Source: Parelaphostrongylus tenuis (taxonomy: Eukaryota; Nematoda; Chromadorea; Rhabditida; Metastrongylidae). From it: a DNA stretch of 64,000 nucleotides. Positions 21,186-32,900 of the stretch are shown here, piece after piece. The notes beneath the pieces were generated by a model. It saw only the letters and a list, made by a program, of their open reading frames with translations, did no database searches and had not been told where the DNA came from. Every line of letters starts with the position of its first letter. Position 1 is the stretch's first letter. Made by a program: the position numbers and the translations under genes. The stretch is taken from NCBI GenBank assembly GCA_019055375.1, contig JAHQIW010005303.1:124001-188000 (forward strand), given 5' to 3'.

Positions 21186-22557
21186 CAGATAAAAATCATC
21201 TACTATTATGAACTGTACTTCTTAGTTTAAAGCTTTATTCTCTTTGACAATTTGACCATGTGATTACAAACTAAATACGTTTGATTTTTTCTATTGAAAG
21301 GCCAATTTTTGTAAAGATTTTTTTGTGCTCAAGCGATTTCTTATGTTTACAAGCTTTCTGTTCGTCTTGGACACAGTTTTGAAATAACTCTAAAAATGTC
21401 GCCGTGTTTGAGAAAGACATAAAGTGAGAGAAAATTGAATCAATACGGCTAACTCTTTGTCGTCTTCGGCTTTTCTAGAGCCGATGGTTTCGACTCAGTT
21501 GCTCACTCCAAAGACGACGAAGAAGGATTTTTTTTTTTTGGTTGTAAGGGAGCGAATAATTTTTTCGACCTCATTCGCTGCGCAAGAATCTCTCATAGGA
21601 GTGCTAATAATCATTCGAAAGCTTGAATCTCTAGCTGGAGTCGCACGTGGCCGATTTCCGGAAAAACCCTTTTGTAACGCTGTAAAGTTCAAAATAAAAT
21701 TATGTCCCACACACGTATATTTTTCGCAGGACAGAGCTCTTTTTCCAGACTATTAGCAGTCATTCCATAGCGTTGAATTAAAAGATTCTAACGCTGTGCT
21801 TACAAAGAGATATCTCTGCTTTTCTACGAGGTGAAGAGGGTAGAGGTGGGGGGGGGGGGGGGGGGGGCACAAGGTGATTGTGGCCGTTTCAACACGCTGG
21901 TCCATCGATTGAGTGCTGCGCAGGCAATATCAAGGAAGATTCTTGTTATTCAGCTAGGAATGGTTTTGAGAAAATTCAGATCAAGCGTTTGATTCTGATA
22001 GTAAAAGATGTTCTCTCGCACATCCATGTGCTTTCCGTACTTCCAACGAAGCAATAGTTGAATTACGCGGTCGATCTAAGACATAATTTTCTTTTGAGTT
22101 TTACAGCGTTGTAAAAGGGTCTTTTTGAAAATCGCCCACGTAGGGCGCTAGCCAGAGATTCAAGCTTTTGAATGATCACTAACACCTATGAGAAATTCCT
22201 GTGCAGCGGGTGAAGTCGAATATCCATTTGTTCTCTTAAAATTGAAAACAACGAGTGGCTGTGGAATTGAATCGATTCTTGCGCTTTGAAGAAGACGAAG
22301 ACGTCGAAACGTTACTAGGATGAATCTATTTCTATCAACTTTGTGCCATTGGCTCAGTCAAGAAGGCAATACATGCTGATTGGTAATGTCGGAGTCAAAG
22401 CGAAGTCACAGTTCAAGTTGTAATAAATTAGAGTTTAGACAAATTATCGTAGATATGATAGAGTGACGTATTGGATTAGTGATATCGGCAGAACTCCACA
22501 ATTTTTTAGTGATTTCATTGTCTTTTGGTTCAAAATTGAGAAGTTTATACTTTGTAG
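21186..22557. repeat. Decayed copy of the 903-bp inverted-terminus element and flanks
   Basis: 21725-22010 (GGACAGAGCTCTTTTTCCAG, CTTGTTATTCAGCTAGGAA) matches 3590-3830, and 22160-22240 matches the right terminus at 4035-4100. A 20-base G run lies at 21848-21867. No gene seen. Confidence 0.4.
21848..21867 (+). repeat. Poly-G tract (20)
   Basis: Uninterrupted G run inside the decayed repeat; potential G-quadruplex former. Confidence 0.9.
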
Positions 22558-22563
22558 GCGACT
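22550..22563 (+). promoter_or_regulatory. Probable trans-splice or intron acceptor before USP22-like ATG
   Basis: TTTGTAG ends at 22557 and GCGACT leads straight into the ATG at 22564. It could be a spliced-leader site or the acceptor of an unseen upstream coding exon. Confidence 0.4.
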
Positions 22564-23495
22564 ATGGGAGCGACATACTGTTCGAAATGTCCGCCGGAGA
22601 AGCGGATGTCTAGACTGGCTCTTCAGATGTGCTGCTCAGGGTGCAGTTCGTTTCTGTGTTTAACTCATATGAAGAGACATCTTCGTGAAAACGGGCATGA
22701 GTTTGGTAAGATTGTTGGCATCAGTTTGATCTAGCTTATCTCTTTAATTATACTGCTTTTTAGCAGGTTTCAGTGTCATATGGGGTTTTCGCATAATTAC
22801 TCTCGCATTTCGACATTCCTAATAATTCAGTTATTATTTATTTGAAGAAATCAGTATAACAATGTAATCACCATGATGATCAAGAATGAAATTATTGGTT
22901 CAAAGACTCTACCTTTCTCCCAGAAAGAATGAGGCTGGTGGTACAAGAGGTCGATAAGGTCATTTTTGAGCTGTTGTGTCTCTGGAATTTTCCCCTAGCA
23001 GATGACACTAGGACACGGAAGAGATGATAATCCGAAGGAGCAATATTGGAACTATACGGTGGTTGTGATACCGTGGTCCAGCCTAGTTTCTCCAAATTGT
23101 AGCGAGTCGACTTTGCAAAGTGTAGGGTCGAGTTATCCTGGAGAAGGGCCACAATGAGTCGTCTGGGTCGCGCTGCTGCTGCCAACTTTCGGAGTTGTTC
23201 CTCGTCACACATCGATATTGAATGTCTTTTTGTTCACGAGCAGTTCGCAAAACTTCATATCATGAGATAACCGAGATCATAATTTTCCGAACATGAAAAT
23301 TGAACTTTCATTGAGTTGGCAGGATTGGTGCTAGTACTCTGGGCTAGTATAATAGTATCCTATCCCCTGGATAATGCTGCTAGAAGATCTCCAAACATGC
23401 AACAGCCTTTTGGTAATGACATCGATTCGAGGTAGGTGAAAAACTGAGTAAGACAATAATGCGAAAGAAATTATGCGACAACCCTAATTATATAT

Positions 23496-23547
<52 letters not shown>

Positions 23548-23757
23548 CATATATGCATTTGTATGTACGCATATGTGCATGTATATATGTGTATACACAC
23601 ATGTATATATATATATATATATATATGCACTTAGGATTATTGAGTGGTATGCAGAACATTTGACGTCGGCTGGGAGTTTGATCGTAGTTTTACCCATGGA
23701 ACCTGTTAAAGGTTGGTTGGTGACAGTTACGATATATATACATATATACATATGTAC

Positions 23758-23794
<37 letters not shown>

Positions 23795-26700
23795 CCGATG
23801 AAAGATGCTAGCAAAGCAGTGGCATAGGTAATGTAGTGGCAGCACGCTCCCTTGGTATGGGTGAAATCCGGGCTCAACACTCGTCTGGGTGGGATGTCTT
23901 GCATAGCACTCAGTACTCTTAAGTGTAAGTTTCAGTCTTGAACTAGTGGTTATAGTCTGCTTTCAGCGATGTCGATTGAAACGGGTTTTGTATATTGTGC
24001 ATGCTGCTCAGATTTTGTCTACAATCGCGTTTTAGAAGCAATGCGACTCGGAGCAATGAACAAGTATCGGTGAGTCGGCAAACCTTTGTTTGCTCTTTCG
24101 GGACGACGTGTATCTGTTTTGATGCATGATTATTCACGGGACATTTCCTGATTGACAGAGCTTTTCCTCTAGACTTTTTTGAGTCATTCGATAGTCCTAG
24201 AAGGCGATTTTAATGTTTTGACTGGTTTTTGAAATAGCTTCCATAGTGCACTGTAAAAAACCAAAAGAAGAAATTTACGTTCCACATCTGCAATATTGCA
24301 TGTCTGACATCTATACTTGGCTTTTTTTCTAGACATTCATTAGCCATTCAATAGCTTAGAACCCGGCGATTCTGAAGCCGGGCCTGGTTTTACCAGGAGA
24401 TCTTCATAGAGCATTGCAAGAAGGAGAAACGAACATGTTTCTCGCTAAAATTCTTTGAGGAAGGCTCTGTTAGCGAAAAGGCCTAAAGTTGATGAGCATC
24501 CAAAGGGTACACGCCGTCCCAAAAGTTTGACTTGTTCTATAAGTAATTCATATGATTCCTCTCTTAACTGGTTTTTAGAAGTTTCAGGATGTTGTGAAAT
24601 ACACAACTAAGAGTAGTAAGAAGTATACAAACATTCGACTCTAAACGGGAGTTAAACCTGCGGTTTATAATGTGGGTCGTTCTATAATTGCATCGCCGAA
24701 GCCATCTTTTTTTTATCACTCTTTCTTCGATATAACCTATCGAAGCTGTCATCGTAGCTGTTTTAAATGCTGATATGTGCTTATCAGGCCATGCCCGTCA
24801 ATGGTTGGTTGCTGACAGCTACGGTTGGTTATATTAGAAGAAAGAATGGTGGCACAACGGTGGCTTCAATAGTTTGGTGGTAGTATGCGCTCCCGGTATG
24901 TATGAATCGCGGGGTCAACTCCCCTTGATGTCGAGTGTTTTGCATATCATTCAGTATTCTTAGATTATTTTGTGCCGATGAAAGTAATCAGTAAATGTTC
25001 TCTCTTACTGTTTTTGATGTGAAAATGTCATGTCTATTGTTTCATTCTTCTCTTCTTTCATAATATTGATCAAGAAGAGATTTTAAGGACGAGATTAGGA
25101 CTGTGTAAGTTAGTGTCGTGGAATCCTACTGATGCTGATATCAAGGCGTGGGATATGATGACCAGAGTAGGACAACATGCCCGTAAGTTGCTATTTAGGT
25201 GTGACAGTTACGGCTTTTGCCTTCAGGAAAAGACCGAAGTTGTTTTGTCCTAAGTGGTCTGTAAAATCCTCTTCTTATAGAGTTACGTGGTCTTCTGAAT
25301 ATGGGTTCAACCTGCTATATGAACAGCGTGCTACAGGCTCTCGTGCATACTCCCGTCTTAAGAGATTACTTCCTTTCGGATCAGCACAGTTGTCAGCGAT
25401 CTCCTGGCACTTGTCTGATGTGTACTATGCATCAACTAATGCAGGTAATGCGGCCCTGCAGAAATTATTTCGCTTCATTTTATGCTTCTCTTCCTTATCT
25501 ATCTCCTCTGTTCTTTTGAAAGACTATGCCGATTTTGTTTTCAACAGGATTTCCACCGTGGTGATTCATCTGATCCAGTTGCACCGTCGGACGTCCTACA
25601 CATTGTATGGGAACAGTCTCAGATGTCTATGGGTGGTCAGCAGGATGCTCACGAGTTTTTTCTGGCCGTACACGATCTGCTTCATCGCCACTATAGTGGT
25701 AAGAATTCTGACGAAATACGATTTGCTTCTGAAATTCAACAAGTTATTAGTGCTGTGATCATATATAGGCCTGGATCATACTCTCTTATGAGAATCTGAC
25801 TTCATTTACTCAATTACGATCTTCGAGTTCCTCTTCCCCTCTCCCTTCTATAGTTTACCACCTCGTTGTGACTGCTCAGGTGCTCCTGGTGTCTCACGAT
25901 GCACAGCGGTGAGAGGTGTCGTGGCAGAAAACTATGGGGGGGGGGGGGGGGGGTGGCTAGACCTTTGCTATACCAGGTTTCCTGGTGGTGCTTCATGTAC
26001 ATTCTATGGGTATATTGATAGAGAATGAAGTGCCCTTGTCTCTATCGGGATTGTTGAACTAGTCAATAGCGGCTAAATGATTGTAACAGTCTCAAGAATC
26101 CACACTGGTGAAGTGGTTTTATCAAAATTTAGGCTGATCGGCTACTTGGTGTTCTGTTTGATTCTATGGAGCTTAGATGTGTACATGTTAGGCATCTTTC
26201 CTTGTGAAAAAAAGCTTTCAATTTCACACCATCAACAAATGCGAGTTCTAATCTGGTGCAAAATGTACACTTATATCGATCACGGATCTTTTTTTACAGC
26301 TACTTTTCCGTCATCGTCAGTGACAGAAACTGATGCATGTAAGTGTATCGTTCATCAGACTTTCACTGGAAAACTTCGTTCAGATATAATATGCAGTAAA
26401 TGCTCGTGAGTTGATGTACATTGTAATTTTGTTTTGTATGTATATACGTGTATAGGAGTCCACGTCGCGCAGTGGGTTGGAGGTGCCACGTAACGCACAC
26501 TTGGTCAGTGGATCGATCTCGCGCGCAAGGCACACCAGGTCTTTTGTTATTCCGGATTTGCCGAATTGGTGCTAGATTTGTCTGGGAGGATTGACTTGAT
26601 ACATCGAAAGGACCACCGCGAGTGATTTTCAAAGGCCAGATTGTGTTCAGTCACCTCCAACGGTGCTTGATGAAGTCGAGTACTTGACGCACCACTCAAG

Positions 26701-29575
26701 AACTGGTTACTGCGGATAGCTTTATCTTTCTTTATGTGTGTATATGATATACAGGCGTACATACGCCTGTATGTGTATGCATACATGTCCATATGCATGT
26801 GCATATAACGCACATAAATGGATAGAGGATAAAGTTGTTGGCTTCGCTCAATCACTGGAAGATGCACCATATACTCGACTTCATCATGCATCGTTGGAGG
26901 TGACTGAATGCAGATCTAGCCTATACAAATCACTCGCGGTGGTCTTTCGATGTATCAAGTCACTGCCGCTGTCTTCTTGGACAAGTTTGGTACCAATCTG
27001 CCGACTCCAGAAGGATGAAAGGCTTGATAAGCCTTAGACATAGGGTTGAATCATTCACTAACGGTTGACAGACTACATATGTGTCACAAAGCATCTCGAA
27101 CTACTACTCAACATGCGCTCAGTATATATGCGCGTAAACATACATGTGTATGAATTTTCAGATCTGTCTCGTCATCGACTCAGCCGTTTCTCGATGTGTC
27201 GTTGATTGTGCCACCCAACTCATCAAGCAATCAGAGCAGTATTAAAACTTGTTTGGAAATGTAAGTAAACTGAATTTTCACATATAGGGCATATCATCAA
27301 CCAGGCAGTGTTTGTATTTGAGGCTTATTGGTCTATTATTGTAGGTTTTGCGCAAGGGAAGATTTGGACAGGAACTGTGAACACTGCGGGTGTTTGAGAG
27401 CCACGCGGAGGATGAGTTTCAAGTGAGTGCATTGCTTAAATTTTGAACAAAGAGATTCACGACAATGTTGGGCGATTTAACCCCTCAGCAATCAAATAGA
27501 ACACTAAAAATCTCAGTAAAGTTTGCCCTATCCTGATTTCAGTCGAAGTCGTACGAAGGATACGTTAAAATATGAAGGAATGCTGGCATAGCAATTGGGT
27601 TACGTACGATGCATATAGTCCGCTATGGACTGTAGAATCAAGGAGTGGTGCTACTCATTCAGTCGTAGTTTTTTAGCATGTTGATCTTAGCCCTCCTCGG
27701 ACTCATCAAGTCTGTCATCTTTCTAGGATCGGGAAATTGGTAGCACACTTTCGCAAAAATATTTCCCTTTTTGCATTTGAAGTGGGAGATGTTCTAGCTC
27801 TGATGCATCAGAGTTTCCATGGAGAATCGACTCGATTAGCATTCAGCGGCGTCCAGGACCAAAGGCCTTGCATCAAAACTATTGTATCTATAATCGCGTG
27901 TGGTGCAGTGTTGAGGGATCTTCTCAACACATACGTGATCCATAAATCGACGGTAAGTGGTTCAATCCCACCCCATGGTCCACCAAGCCTTCCATTTCTT
28001 TGGAATCAGTGAATTAGTACTAGACTAGTCTGTGAAGATAGCAGCACTGACTTGGTAAATCACTAGACCGGTGAAACTCATTGTGAGGATCAGATAGGCA
28101 TTTAATCACTTCAAGCGATGCTTGATAAAGTCGAATACATAGCACATCTTTCAGGGATAGATGATTGGTCCCTTGGAGGGGCTTCATCCATTGAGAACTT
28201 TTACTAGAATTGTTCTTTCAGTGATTACGATGATGTAGCCTTTTCTATCTCACATTTTCAGGGTTCTGCCATCTGTTATAGTGTTTCACCTCAAGCGTTT
28301 CAATCCATCAGCAAGTGGAAAGAATAGCACCGTAGTTTGGTGTGTTTTCCTTTCGTTGTGCCTGACTTACATAGTTATCAATTCCTCTGCGAAGGAATTG
28401 ATTTTGATCTAGTTGGCATCAAAATAATCTCAGTTCGTCGTGAAATCAGCTAAATAGGATATAAACCGAAAGTTCGTTCAGCAAGGCACGTTTCAAAAAT
28501 TCTGATTTAGTCTTCTGAGTGGTTCTACATAATTTCGAACTTGAAAGGATATTCCATAAAACATATGTGATTAGAGAAAATCCGTCCAAGGAAATGGGAG
28601 TATTGTCAACATTTCATTTGATGTATTTGTGAACAAGGTGTCGTCTACGGTCGAAAAACTGCGATGGCGAATGGGTGGAAAAATGGACCTTATTTTTCGA
28701 TCCAACTCAATTATGCTTTTCAAAGCTTTCTTTTTTGTTGAGGTTTGATTTTGAGTCGGACATGTCGCCGTTCACTTCTGCCTTTCTCGATAATCCATCT
28801 CTTTTCGACCCGCGAACCTCTGCCGGAATGATCAGTCACCGAAACCATTCGTACGTGTGTTTTTTTCTAGGCGCATAGTAGTTGGTATTAGGTTTTTGGC
28901 GATTTCATGTAAATATACATGGAAAGTTTTTGGTGATACGCAAAACATACGACTTCCAGGCGGGAGTTGAACCCGCGTTTCATTCATACCGAGGGCGCGT
29001 GCTACCACTACACCACAGAAAGCACTGCTTTGCTGCAACTCTTTCTTCGATAGCATAAATAAAGATCTAGAAGTAAGTCTGAGACGCGGGTTCAACATAT
29101 AATCGAAGTTTACTCTCTTATCGTTGAATTAAAGAGTTTTATTCTTAGCAGAAAAGAGGCAGTATAACGATGACCGTGGTGGTGTAGTGGTGGCCCACAC
29201 CACACCTTCGATATAGGTGAAACGCGAGTTCAACTCCCACCTGTGGACAGATGTTTCCCTGCCACTCAATGTTCTCAGATGTTTTGTAATATTTTAGCTA
29301 CTCGTTGTTTGCCATAGTAACACATATTGGTGATTCTTCTGGAGCTGGTCACTACATAAGTTACGTTCGTCGGAATCAGAATAAGTGGTATCGCTGTGAC
29401 GATCATCAGGTTATCTTACGAAATCAAGCAGTTATCTTGGTTTTCTTTAAGTGAAGTTTTACTTTTTGAAACTAGTTTTCTATCATTTCAGATCAAAGAA
29501 GTGCACTACAGCGATGTGGTCATGACTGAGGCATATCTATTATTTTATCAACTCACGCAACTACGGCTCAAGTGA
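22564..29575 (+). CDS. USP22/Ubp8-like ubiquitin carboxyl-terminal hydrolase
   Basis: Cysteine protease of the USP family, best matching USP22/USP27/Ubp8, the deubiquitinase of the SAGA co-activator acting on histone H2B (family knowledge). Exons: 22564-22705, 23967-24069, 25088-25182, 25227-25256, 25281-25444, 25548-25698, 26300-26405, 27162-27260, 27345-27422, 28262-28339, 28743-28850, 29298-29409, 29492-29575 (TGA); every junction is phase-consistent and gives 449 residues. A ZnF-UBP (Cys 6, 9, 24, 27, 32, His 35, 39, 45, then Cys 58 and 60) precedes the Cys box [12 protein letters not shown] (Cys135), QQDAHEF, two CxxC zinc-ligand pairs (CSKC is split by an intron; CEHC), FHLKRF, and the His box [10 protein letters not shown] (His403) with CDD (Asp419/420). 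USP22 has about 525 residues, so a short N-terminal piece may be absent or in an unseen exon; the chosen ATG lies 6 bases after a TTTGTAG acceptor. Confidence 0.93.
22892..23330 (-). mobile_element. Mariner transposase remnant in USP22-like intron 1
   Basis: Minus-strand 22892-23212 reads [40 protein letters not shown] and [11 protein letters not shown]: the C-terminal third of a mariner transposase, keeping the second and third acidic-triad blocks ([13 protein letters not shown]). A frame break follows near the C-terminus and the N-terminal two thirds were not found. Confidence 0.75.
23488..23800. repeat. TA-dinucleotide arrays
   Basis: Two long (TA)n tracts with GTATGTACATATATG variants. 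Long ORFs of repeating Tyr-Ile across them are simply translated microsatellite. Confidence 0.9.
23630..23925. repeat. Foldback element with TA array in its loop
   Basis: The left arm GAGTGGTATGCAGAACATTT, GGGAGTTTGATCGTAG and the right arm GTATGGGTGAAATCCG, TTGCATAGCACTCAGTACTC are inverted; a long TA array (about 23735-23795) sits between them. Confidence 0.55.
24615..24965. repeat. Foldback element with tRNA-like arms
   Basis: The left arm (ACGGGAGTTAAACCTGCGG, GTGGGTCGTTC) is inverted by the right arm (GGTATGTATGAATCGCGGGG, TTTTGCATATCATTCAGTA). Central palindrome CTTCGATATAACCTATCGAA. USP22-like intron 2. Confidence 0.6.
25936..25953 (+). repeat. Poly-G tract (18)
   Basis: Uninterrupted run of G in USP22-like intron 6. 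Confidence 0.9.
26454..26735 (+). repeat. SINE-A copy
   Basis: CGTCGCGCAGTGGGTTGGAG head, CAGTGGATCGATCTCGCGC B-box region, then body and GGATAGCTTTATCTTTC end. USP22-like intron 7. Confidence 0.65.
26820..27119 (-). repeat. SINE-A copy, inverted partner
   Basis: Begins at the inverse tail (GATAGAGGATAAAGTTGTTG) and runs to the inverse head (ACTACTCAACATGCGCTC). Tail-to-tail with the copy at 26454 across a short AT-rich microsatellite (26740-26815). Confidence 0.65.
27891..28170 (+). repeat. SINE-A copy
   Basis: GCGTGTGGTGCAGTGTTGAG head, GTGGTTCAATCCCACCCC B box, body to CACATCTTTCAGGGATAGAT. USP22-like intron 9. Confidence 0.65.
28925..29285. repeat. Foldback element with tRNA-like arms
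   Basis: The left arm GGCGGGAGTTGAACCCGC, GCTACCACTACACCACAG is inverted by the right arm GTGGTGGTGTAGTGGTGGCC, GCGAGTTCAACTCCCACC. Ends 13 bases before USP22-like exon 12. Confidence 0.65.
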
Positions 29576-30412
29576 ATTACTGTGACATTTGATTTCTTTG
29601 TAGATGTCCTTGAATCATCAGCTCTATTTTCTAAATTGTAATTTGCTTTGATCTGTACTCTTTCCCTATTAAAATGGTGTTGTGCAGCTGTTAAGCATAA
29701 TTTTGCTTCACCTCATAGTCAACTTAATTGCTCCTAATCTCTCATCCATATTGTTTTTATTGCTGCTTACTAATTCTGCTTAACCTTATGTCTTTCACAT
29801 TTCTAGTTCAAACACATTATACTTTCCCCTTGTTTTGGACCCACTGTATGTTAAAACCCAAAAGTTGAATATTATTCTAGTATTATTGTAATTGTGATCC
29901 TACTAACTCATTGATGTTATTTATTATTAGAGCTTGTCATTTGCTTCTATCAAATTTTCGACCCTGAATAACAAATATCCTTGTGGCCTTGTTGTGTAAT
30001 TTGATAACTTGGAAACTTTCCTAATCCCGGTGTCAAATTCAGGATCGCGAAGTTTGAAATAGGAGATCGATTTAAAAATAAATATTACTTTTCTTTGCTT
30101 TTGTTCATAAATCTATATAAAACTGTACTTTTTCGATGAGAAAAAAAACATACGAAAAACAACAGAAATCACAAGTTAGTGCTTTCTTTTTCGTAGGAGA
30201 AAGTTGTTAGGGAGGACTTCATTTAACATTGGCCATCATTCGGCGTTTTCCACTTTTCTGAGCGCTTTGAAAGGTTAAATTTGCAAGTAATCCACTGGTT
30301 TTTGGCAGTCTGGGCCTCTCCGGAGTACAGAAAGATCAAGTTGATATGCTTGTTCAAACTTTCGTAACCTCTGCAGAAAGACTATAGCGAAGTTGCGATA
30401 ATGTGACAAGTA
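29576..30412. other. USP22-like 3' flank; no further gene
   Basis: AT-rich. An AATAAA at about 30077 could serve as a late poly(A) signal; otherwise nothing recognised. Confidence 0.35.
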
Positions 30413-30801
30413 ATAGGTTGTAGAAACAGTTCTGACCTATTGCCTGAGAAAATGATTTCCACACATGTGTTCTGTGTGAACTTGGGTTCACCAGAAAGCT
30501 TGTTTTGTTGTACATCGAGCGATGTGTCATTTGCTTACAAAGCCTTCGAAATGGAAGTGTACAAGAGAGAAGTTCACCTGCTGCTCCACTTCCGATACAA
30601 ATTGGGGTGCCGACGCTTCCGAGGCTCAGCGAGAAGTATGAAAGGCGTATGGTGACGTGATATGTGGCTGACTTGTCTTGATGTGGATGCAGTCTACTTC
30701 ATCTGCTGATTTCTCTTTTGTTTCAGCTTAATTGGTGCACAACAGAAGTTTTTTTTTTCAATGCGTTTTGAAAACAAAACAAAACTTTTTCTACAACCTA
30801 T
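30413..30801 (+). mobile_element. Internally deleted mariner, 389 bp
   Basis: Ends ATAGGTTGTAGAAA and its inverse TTTCTACAACCTAT are each flanked by TA (30411-30412, 30802-30803). The interior keeps an N-terminal transposase piece (REVHLLLHFRYKLG, then in another frame ADASEAQREV), so this is a deletion derivative. Confidence 0.7.
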
Positions 30802-30803
30802 TA

Positions 30804-31664
30804 GCTTGATCAGCCATTGCTGTGTATCTGCCCAGCTCCTCGTGACATTACTCTCGTGATGTCGACTACTTGAAAGATCTGTAATATGCAGGGACAACCT
30901 CAGAACGATGGGGAGCTGTGTATAAGAGTGGAGAGAGACAACTGCGGTGATACGGTACTGGAATGGAATGTGAGCTATAGTCGTCAAATGAACCAACAAC
31001 GTCGGCTCTTGGCATCAAGGTGCTAGAAAACGGATGTTCTCTTTTTAGCAAACTGCTAAAGTCATAAGACTGTCACTCTTCGGTGGCCAAATTAACAACG
31101 TATTCATTACGCCCTCAGCGTACTATGAAGTCAGTCATCTACGATGGAACTTCATATCTTTCATGTCCCTTCCACGTCAAGATGAATCCCACAACCACTA
31201 AGAAGATTAATATATGTCGACCTCTGCCTTAATATGGGAAATGTTGGGGTTTCTCCGATTAAGATATTACATAAGCTGTTTGATGTTTATGAATGGCATC
31301 CAAGTCTCTACGTGAAGAGGGAGCTCTTAATCCATCTTCATTCGTCGGATACAGAAGAATAGATGGGCAAAGCAGTTGTACGATGAGAATTTACCGTTTG
31401 ACCTTGATGACAGAAATTGCTAGGGAGGCTATAGGCTTATAGAACATTCAAATTTCATTTGTATTCAAATGGCCAGAGTTTAAGTACTTACATCGACAAG
31501 TAAGCATGTCAATAGAGATAATGGTTCTCAATCAAGGAGGCAGAGACATTATGTCGACTTTCATAAGAATTTATCCAGATGTTATGGCTCCAAATCTGCT
31601 CGGATGTATTGAGTGAATAAGAAGAAAAAAATCCTGTCAAGTAGGCGTAAAAAGCGTACGGCGT
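30804..31664. other. No gene seen
   Basis: Intergenic DNA without supported ORFs or recognised repeats. Confidence 0.3.
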
Positions 31665-31845
31665 TTACTACTCCCTGGAGGATGTGACATGCATTCGACT
31701 TTATCAAACATCATTAGAGATAATTGAATGCACTTTCGGCTTATGTAGTGATTTGCGATGGCTGATGATGTATTAAGTTAGTGTTTTTTTGCTGCCCTGG
31801 CAAATCTGACAACATTTACCGATCCGGAAGTGATGAAGGGCTCGG
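31665..31845 (-). repeat. Decayed SINE-A copy
   Basis: Body inverse only: GACATGCATTCGACTTTATC, GATAATTGAATGCACTTTCG and ATTTGCGATGGCTGATG; the head is too degraded to place. Confidence 0.45.
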
Positions 31846-31914
31846 TGGATCAAGCGTGGAATCCATACAATAATCGATAGAGGGGATATATTTCAAGACA
31901 ATTTCGAGTCCATT

Positions 31915-32900
31915 AGTAAGTTAATGGCTTTTTCGAAAGGCCAAAGTGTGGCTCTTTCTTATTTCCTTCATCTTGATGAATTCTCTTTTATGCTTTTTCA
32001 TGCTATTGAGTTTCATACATACGTGTACGTATCTCTAAAATCTGGGAACAATCAGGTTCGTTCTATCCTACTGTACAAGGGTTTTTTAGAAACTGGATCA
32101 ATTTCTTCCAACCTATAAGCACACTGATGACTCTTTCCCCCGTTGTTGTGGTCCTTGATTACCGCCTTTACTACGTCGATACTTTTTAAAAAGACGATCT
32201 CGCCGTCAAAACGAAGACCCAAGGCTTTATGACTAAAGCGTGGAATCGAACCAACAGTCGAAGCAGTGTATATTTCAGGGCAATTTTGAGTCTATTAGTC
32301 AGTTAATGAGCGCATGTGGCGCAGTGGTTAGAGGTGCCCTGCGTCGCACACGAGGTCAATGGTTCGATCTCGCGCTCATGGCTCACCAAGCCATCCATCC
32401 CTCCGGGGTCGGTAAATTGGTACCAGACAGGTTTCAGACTTGTCTGGGAGGATAAGCAGCACTGACTCGGTTCAGCGGTAGGCCACCGCGAGTCATTGTA
32501 AAGGCCAGATATGCATTCAGTCACCTCAAACGACAGTTAAAAATTGAAGTCGAATGCATGGCGCATCCCTCAGGGATTGATCAACACCGAGAGCTTTATC
32601 CTTTATCCTTTAGTCAGTTAATGGCTTCTATGAAAGTGCGACTCATTCTTATCTCTTTTATCTTGATCGACTCTCCTCCATGCTATCTGAAATCTGGGAA
32701 CTATCGAATCGCTCTATTCATCTATAACAAAGGTTTTTCATGAACTATAGTGACTTTTTCCAACCTGTACGCTACTAATCCTCTTTCTCCCATGCTGTGC
32801 TCTTTGATTACCGTTTTAACTACGCTGATACTTCTTGGAAAGATGAAGATGTCGCCGTCAAAACGAAGATCTAATAGGAGTTTTCCATCAATACGTAATA
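31915..32900 (+). repeat. Tandem duplication (~380-bp unit) forming one arm of a large inverted repeat
   Basis: 31915-32290 and 32297-32900 (SINE removed) share GTTAATGGCTTTTTCGAAAG-like starts, AAATCTGGGAAC, TTGATTACCG and GCCGTCAAAACGAAGA. The second unit and sequence to 33500 are repeated inverted at 37300-38240. Confidence 0.7.
32295..32623 (+). repeat. Full-length SINE-A with 14-bp target duplications
   Basis: The element spans 32309-32609: tRNA-like head GAGCGCATGTGGCGCAGTGG to TCGATCTCGCGCTC (6 of 7 acceptor-stem pairs possible, A box, and B box GGTTCGATCTC), a ~200-bp body, and tail CTTTATCCTTTATCCTT. TTAGTCAGTTAATG stands on both sides (32295-32308, 32610-32623). Confidence 0.9.

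Noticed and set aside
23459..23904. Long Tyr/Ile-repeat ORFs over TA arrays (also near 43.4, 44.6, 48.0, 48.8, 56.9, 57.1, 58.6, 59.4 kb)
   Set aside because: Translation of TA microsatellites, open in several frames; not genes.
32309..32380. Candidate functional tRNA genes at SINE heads
   Set aside because: A and B boxes are present but the T stem and anticodon stem do not fold properly, and all copies continue into the same SINE body.
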